A DNA stretch of 64,000 nt from Pseudanabaena sp. Salubria-1 (GTDB taxonomy: Bacteria; Cyanobacteriota; Cyanobacteriia; Pseudanabaenales; Pseudanabaenaceae), in NCBI GenBank assembly GCA_023336205.1, contig JALQCR010000021.1, positions 1-64,000 of the forward strand, in the 5' to 3' direction. A program made the translations under genes and the position numbers. The notes below the pieces were generated by a model. It worked only from the letters and a program-made list of their open reading frames with translations, was not told the DNA's origin and ran no database searches. Below, piece after piece: positions 59,764-64,000 of the stretch. Positions within the stretch are counted from its first letter, which is position 1, and each line of letters opens with the position of its first letter.

Positions 59764-60000
59764 ATGAAAACCATACCAGTAGACAAACTCACCACCAACT
59801 TCATCAACCTGCTAGAAGAAATCGCCACCACAGGCAACCCCATCGAACTTGATTGGCAAGGCAAACGCTTCCAAATATTACCAGTACAGAAAAAAAGCAA
59901 ACTTGACAATCTTGTACCTCATCTAGAAGTATATATTGGCGATCCTGATGATCTTTTAAACGTCTCTTGGGAGCATGAAATAAACCTTGATTTACCTTGA
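59764..60000 (+). CDS. vapB: Phd/YefM-like antitoxin of a VapBC pair
   Basis: A 78-residue protein. MKTIPVDKLTTNFINLLEEI and the following PIELDWQGKRFQILPVQ pattern fit a Phd/YefM-type N-terminus that binds its own operator. The C-terminal half (LDNLVPHLEVYIGDPDDL) would inhibit the toxin. The toxin frame starts inside its last codons. It stands on the + strand between two minus-strand restriction genes. Confidence 0.85.
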   Translation: MKTIPVDKLTTNFINLLEEIATTGNPIELDWQGKRFQILPVQKKSKLDNLVPHLEVYIGDPDDLLNVSWEHEINLDLP

Positions 60001-60361
60001 TACCCATGTTGTAATTTGGCTTTACGGAGATACTGTTAACAAGCTGTCTCCTTTAGCTGAGAATTTGATCCGTGAAAACGATATCTATATTTCTCCAATG
60101 ATTCGTTTAGAATTGCAATATTTATATGAAATTGGACGCTTAGGCGCATCTCCAACTCAAATAATTGAGTATTTAACCAATCAAGCAAACCTACAAATTT
60201 GCCAAAAAGACTTTGGTTCAATCATTCAACAAGCCATGCAAATTACATGGACTCGTGACGTTTTCGATCGCCTCATCGTCGCAAACGCAATGGTCAACGA
60301 CAATATCCTACTAAGCAAAGATCACAAAATTCTTGAAAACTACACCCATGCGAGATGGTAA
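59987..60361 (+). CDS. vapC: PIN-domain toxin (VapC)
   Basis: A 124-residue PIN ribonuclease. The first acidic residue is in MIYLDTHVVIWLY, then E in MIRLELQYLYEIG, D in WTRDVFDRLIVANAM and D in LLSKDHKI, the usual four. It starts at TTG 59987, overlapping the antitoxin by 14 bases, which means translational coupling. The protein would cleave tRNA or other RNA when the antitoxin is lost. Confidence 0.92.
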   Translation: MIYLDTHVVIWLYGDTVNKLSPLAENLIRENDIYISPMIRLELQYLYEIGRLGASPTQIIEYLTNQANLQICQKDFGSIIQQAMQITWTRDVFDRLIVANAMVNDNILLSKDHKILENYTHARW

Positions 60362-60484
60362 AAATTACGAATTACGAATTACGAATTTTGGGAAATTACG
60401 AATTATCAATTAGCTTGCATAGCAAGCAATCCTAAACCCGCAAACACCTATCTTCCCAATTCGTAATTTTTCCAAATTCGTAAT
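60361..60484. repeat. Heptamer array between vapC and hsdR
   Basis: AATTACGAATTACGAATTACG follows the vapC stop, then GGGAAATTACGAATTATC. Inverse TTCGTAATTT units sit at 60458-60485. The array separates convergent vapC and hsdR. Confidence 0.75.
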
Positions 60485-63037
60485 TTAAACAGCAAACCTC
60501 TCCAAAGCCACAAAATCCCTCACATACTGAGGAATCAAATCACGATATGACTTCGGCACAGCCTTAAAATCATTCATCGAAAAAAACGCATTTGTCGCTA
60601 ATTCCGTATAGTTCTTACCCTCAATGATTTTCCGAATCTGGTCATTAGTCACATAAGCCTTAAAGTAATTTCTAATCGCAGGAATAGACTCATCAGGCTT
60701 ATAGTTCTCCACAAACTTCTCAAACTCCGCCTCCAATAACTCATCCTTCGATTGAAACTTGGGAATCAGCCCAAAAATCTTTTCCAAAATCTCGCGCACC
60801 TCCAGCCGCCGATCCACCGCCGCCGCCTTTCGCAACTTTTCCAACGTATAAGATTGCTCAGAATTATCAAAAAACTTCTCATTGACATAGGCGATCGCCT
60901 TTTCCCAATGTCCGACCTCGATCGCCGCCGCCAACTCGCGATCGTTGCGGATCACCTCCTCAAACCGCTCAAAATATAAGCGATCGATCTTCATGCCACC
61001 ATAGGCGATCGTCTCTTCTTTGAGACTCGTGATGATATCGCTCCCAAGATGTTCATAGCTATTAATGCCGCTAGAACCATCATCGCCACCAGTATTTCCG
61101 TCACCGCCCTTAGACTCACCTTTAGGCTTAGGCAAAGACAACACCTCATCATATTTAAAATCTTTCTCGAAATATTCACAGTTCGCAAAGAAATCAAACA
61201 ACTTATAAGCAGTCTTCTCAGGCTCCCTGATACTTCCCTTGAGATCCGCATCATGCAAATCATTCAAAAAATTATGCTTACGAGTTCCCCGCCCCTTAAT
61301 TTGAATAAAATCTGTCGGTGAAAAAATTGGACGAAATAACCCCAAATTTAACAAATCAGGACAATCATAACCAGTAGTCATCATTCCTACAGTCACACAT
61401 ACCCGCGCCTTGCTAGTGTGATAAGTCTCCAAAAAATTAGCCTTGCCCCTCAAATTATTATTCGTGAAATTACTCGTAAACTGTTGAGCATCACTACCAA
61501 TTTTTGATGTCACCTGCACCGCAAAATCCGATTGATATTTATTAGGAAAAATCCGATCCGCCATCTCGTTCAAAATCTGCGTGAGTTTCAGAGCGTGGTG
61601 CTGACTCACCGCAAAAATAATAGATTTACCAATCTCCCCACTAATCGGATCGCGCAGCGCCTTCTCCAAAAAAGTCTTGCAAAAAAGCTGATTTGTCGCA
61701 GGCGAAAAAAAGCGCTTCTCAAATTGCCGAATTTTAAAATTCTCTTCCGTTTCTTCGCCTTCCTCATCCGTACAATGCACCACAAAACCCTGTTTCGACA
61801 AAAGTTCAGTGGTTACCTCAGTCCTCGCATCCACAACCGTCGGCTGAATCAAAAAGCCATCCGCAGCCCCTTCATTTAACCCATAGGCAAAAGTTGGAAT
61901 CCCATCCTCACAGCCAAAAGTGCGATAGGTATCGAGCATCATCCGCCGCTCAGATTCCCTCGGATCTTTAGTCGTGGGCTTAGCTCGATCAAACTGCTTC
62001 AAATAATCTTTCGGTGTCGCCGTCAGTCCCAATTTGTAGCCAATAAAATATTCAAATACCGCCCGTGCATTCCCACCAATCGAGCGATGCGCCTCATCGG
62101 AAATCACCAAATCAAAATCTGTCAGTGAGAATTGATCCTGATATTTGTTATTTACCAACAAAGACTGCACCGTAGTCACCACAACATCAGCAAACCGCCA
62201 ATTATCACGATTTTCCTTATAGATCACTGTCTTATAGTCATTCTTGAGTAGGAGATCAAAAGCTTTCTTAGCTTGCTCCTCCAACTCAATGCGATCGACC
62301 AAAAACAACACTCGCCGCGCATTCCCTGTCCGTAAAAACAACTTAATCACCGCCGCCGAAGTCAGCGTCTTCCCAGTCCCCGTCGCCATCTGAAACAAAA
62401 ATTTATCTTTCCCCGCTTTCACTGCATCCTGTAAAGCTGCGATCGCCTGTTTTTGATAACCCCGCAAAAAACGCAACTTATTCTTCCAAATAAAATCATC
62501 ACGCTCTATTGGATTAATCCAGCCTGCATTATTGCGATAGTCAGGAACCTGCGTCAACGCCACATAATCATCATCAATAATTTCATCGACAAGTTTCTGG
62601 CGATCGGGCTTGGGAAGATCTTTCTGATAACCCATTACCGAGTTAGGTATAGGAAAAGCGGTAATGATTTCTGGACTACCCCGTTCCAAATCCCAAAAAT
62701 AATGCAAATTTCCATTAGAAAGAATCACAAATCTACATTTTTGAGACTTCGCATAATCCCGCGCCTGCTCCTTCCCCACTAGAGGATCGAGATGTATCGC
62801 TTTCGCCTCCAAAACAATAAATGGAACCCCCTTGTCATTCAGCAGCAAAAAGTCAATAAAACCCTTTCTAGTCTTCTCAAAATTCTCCCCAAACTCATCC
62901 AAATCCAAAGATGTAATCTCCGTCCCTGCCTCAAGTGTTATATTCGCAGGCTGTCCACCCTCCGCAAAAAAACGCCAGCCAGCAGCCTCAAGCAATCTAT
63001 TGATCTTAATTCGGGCTGTAGCTTCATTATTTGCCAT
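60485..63037 (-). CDS. hsdR: Type I restriction enzyme HsdR subunit
   Basis: An 850-residue motor and nuclease subunit. The N-terminal nuclease region (about 55-95) has FIDFLLLNDKGVPFIVLEAKA (the D...ExK pattern). The SF2 helicase shows Walker A MATGTGKTLTSA (about 220), DEAH in VISDEAHRSIGG and motif VI QIKGRGTRKH. The C-terminus binds the methylase. The EcoEI-like (type IB/IC-size) length fits. ATG 63037 (MANNEATARI) is preferred over a TTG eight codons upstream. Works with hsdMS at 57079. Confidence 0.94.
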   Translation of the reverse strand: MANNEATARIKINRLLEAAGWRFFAEGGQPANITLEAGTEITSLDLDEFGENFEKTRKGFIDFLLLNDKGVPFIVLEAKAIHLDPLVGKEQARDYAKSQKCRFVILSNGNLHYFWDLERGSPEIITAFPIPNSVMGYQKDLPKPDRQKLVDEIIDDDYVALTQVPDYRNNAGWINPIERDDFIWKNKLRFLRGYQKQAIAALQDAVKAGKDKFLFQMATGTGKTLTSAAVIKLFLRTGNARRVLFLVDRIELEEQAKKAFDLLLKNDYKTVIYKENRDNWRFADVVVTTVQSLLVNNKYQDQFSLTDFDLVISDEAHRSIGGNARAVFEYFIGYKLGLTATPKDYLKQFDRAKPTTKDPRESERRMMLDTYRTFGCEDGIPTFAYGLNEGAADGFLIQPTVVDARTEVTTELLSKQGFVVHCTDEEGEETEENFKIRQFEKRFFSPATNQLFCKTFLEKALRDPISGEIGKSIIFAVSQHHALKLTQILNEMADRIFPNKYQSDFAVQVTSKIGSDAQQFTSNFTNNNLRGKANFLETYHTSKARVCVTVGMMTTGYDCPDLLNLGLFRPIFSPTDFIQIKGRGTRKHNFLNDLHDADLKGSIREPEKTAYKLFDFFANCEYFEKDFKYDEVLSLPKPKGESKGGDGNTGGDDGSSGINSYEHLGSDIITSLKEETIAYGGMKIDRLYFERFEEVIRNDRELAAAIEVGHWEKAIAYVNEKFFDNSEQSYTLEKLRKAAAVDRRLEVREILEKIFGLIPKFQSKDELLEAEFEKFVENYKPDESIPAIRNYFKAYVTNDQIRKIIEGKNYTELATNAFFSMNDFKAVPKSYRDLIPQYVRDFVALERFAV

Positions 63038-63218
63038 TAGTAAACCCAGTGTTAACCCCAAATGCAGATTAATTTTTCTGCTTTATTTCATTATAGGACA
63101 AACTGCGATCGCTATCCCTTTCCTTTGTCATACACCCATATCTCAATAAACAGCAAATGAAGATCAGCTATAATTGATTGCTGCCTTGGCGGTTAATCAA
63201 ACTTGAGCTTCACTGACT

Positions 63219-64000
63219 ATGTTACGGCTAACTGAAATTAAACTTCCACTCGATCATCCTGAAGATGCGATCAAATCTGCAATTCTAAAAAAGTTGCAAA
63301 TCAAATCAGAAGAATTAACAAGTTATTCCATTTTTAAGCGTAGTTATGATGCCAGAAGAAAGACAGATATTTATTTGGTTTACATCGTCGATATCGAAAC
63401 ACCTTTAGAAACGCAATTAAGCGATCGCTTCTCTAAAGATCCTCATGTTATGCTCACGCCTGACACCAGTTATCACTATGTTGCCAAAGCTCCTAGCAAT
63501 CTAAATACTCGCCCGATTGTGATCGGTATGGGTCCAGCAGGGATGTTTGCGGGGTTGATGTTGGCGCAAATGGGATTTCGTCCGATTATTTTGGAACGAG
63601 GTAAGGCAGTACGCGATCGCACGGCTGACACGTTTAATTTCTGGAAAGGAAGAGCCGAATTTAATCCCGAATCTAATGCTCAATTTGGTGAAGGTGGTGC
63701 AGGTACTTTTTCCGATGGCAAACTCTATAGCCAAGTCAAAGATCCCTATCATTACGGGCGCAAAGTTCTGCATGAATTTGTGAATGCTGGTGCTTCTCCT
63801 GAAATTCTTTACATCAATAAACCACATATTGGCACACTTAAGCTCGTCGGTATAGTCCAAAGTTTTCGCGCTCAGATCCAAGCTCTCGGTGGAGAAATTC
63901 GCTTTCAAAGTCGAGTAGAAGATATTGACATCCAAGATGGTAAAGCAAAGGGAGTAACCCTAGCAAATGGGGAATATATCGCCAGCAATCATATTATTCT
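63219..64000 (+). CDS. FAD-dependent dehydrogenase, COG2509 type (partial)
   Basis: The first 260 residues of a flavoprotein run off the right edge. A short N-terminal domain (about 1-90) is followed by the dinucleotide-binding VIGMGPAGMFAGLMLAQMGF and then the GERGKAV-like LERGKAVRDRT, with NAQFGEGGAGTFSDGKLYS near residue 150. This is the uncharacterised FAD-dependent dehydrogenase family COG2509. The substrate is unknown. It is divergent from hsdR. Confidence 0.9.
   Translation, partial: MLRLTEIKLPLDHPEDAIKSAILKKLQIKSEELTSYSIFKRSYDARRKTDIYLVYIVDIETPLETQLSDRFSKDPHVMLTPDTSYHYVAKAPSNLNTRPIVIGMGPAGMFAGLMLAQMGFRPIILERGKAVRDRTADTFNFWKGRAEFNPESNAQFGEGGAGTFSDGKLYSQVKDPYHYGRKVLHEFVNAGASPEILYINKPHIGTLKLVGIVQSFRAQIQALGGEIRFQSRVEDIDIQDGKAKGVTLANGEYIASNHII

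Overview
The window comes from a filamentous-type cyanobacterium, most likely Pseudanabaena or a close relative. The evidence is a psbEFLJ photosystem II operon, very frequent HIP1 octamers (GCGATCGC and variants), cyanobacteria-specific protein families (DUF6679, a PaO-type Rieske oxygenase, a type III glutamine synthetase) and heptameric short tandem repeats. Genus is inferred from style, not from a search.

Layout. 1-13.9 kb: housekeeping and redox genes (psbEFLJ, a glutathione transferase, a Rieske oxygenase, cydAB, a GlcD-type FAD oxidase, glnN, an Hsp70-like ATPase), with one IS630-type element and a pair of tiny membrane peptides. 14.1-19.3 kb: a one-polypeptide restriction-modification gene split by an insertion sequence and overlapped by an MNT/HEPN toxin-antitoxin pair. 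19.3-36 kb: envelope and stress genes (outer-membrane-like protein, degenerate subtilase, lepB, rqcH, kptA, two VWA proteins), a second IS type, a decayed IS and many palindromic repeats. 35-41 kb: tldD, a sensor histidine kinase and acnB. 41.4-54.7 kb: the most interesting region, described next. 54.7-63 kb: a defence/toxin island with a PIN pseudogene, an IS-broken RelE-type toxin beside its intact antitoxin, an HsdM-HsdS fusion, a VapBC pair on the opposite strand and HsdR. The window ends inside a COG2509-type FAD protein.

The 41.4-54.7 kb block looks like one functional system. It holds a lipoprotein solute-binding protein whose C-terminus resembles NosL, an SsuC/TauC-type permease, its ATPase, a LysR regulator carrying a second copy of the solute-binding domain at its C-terminus, an AprA/FrdA-type flavoprotein with a two-cluster ferredoxin, a HEAT-repeat protein, an Mrp-type Fe-S carrier ATPase, a YeiH-family carrier and a TauE/SafE carrier. 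The families point to uptake of a small anion, probably an organosulfur compound, followed by a flavin/Fe-S redox step and export of an oxyanion. The substrate is not known from the sequence. The regulator probably senses the same ligand in the cytoplasm that the transporter binds outside.

Mobile DNA is active. Three 1258-bp copies of one DDE element with identical transposases and 4-bp target duplications interrupt a restriction gene, a transporter operon and a toxin gene. A 1477-bp element with a 9-bp duplication interrupts a small gene. In the three interrupted genes, removing the element plus one target copy restores the reading frame. Intergenic DNA is dominated by modular palindromes, some nested inside others, and by TTACGAA-type heptamer arrays that border the defence modules and have entered at least one coding sequence.
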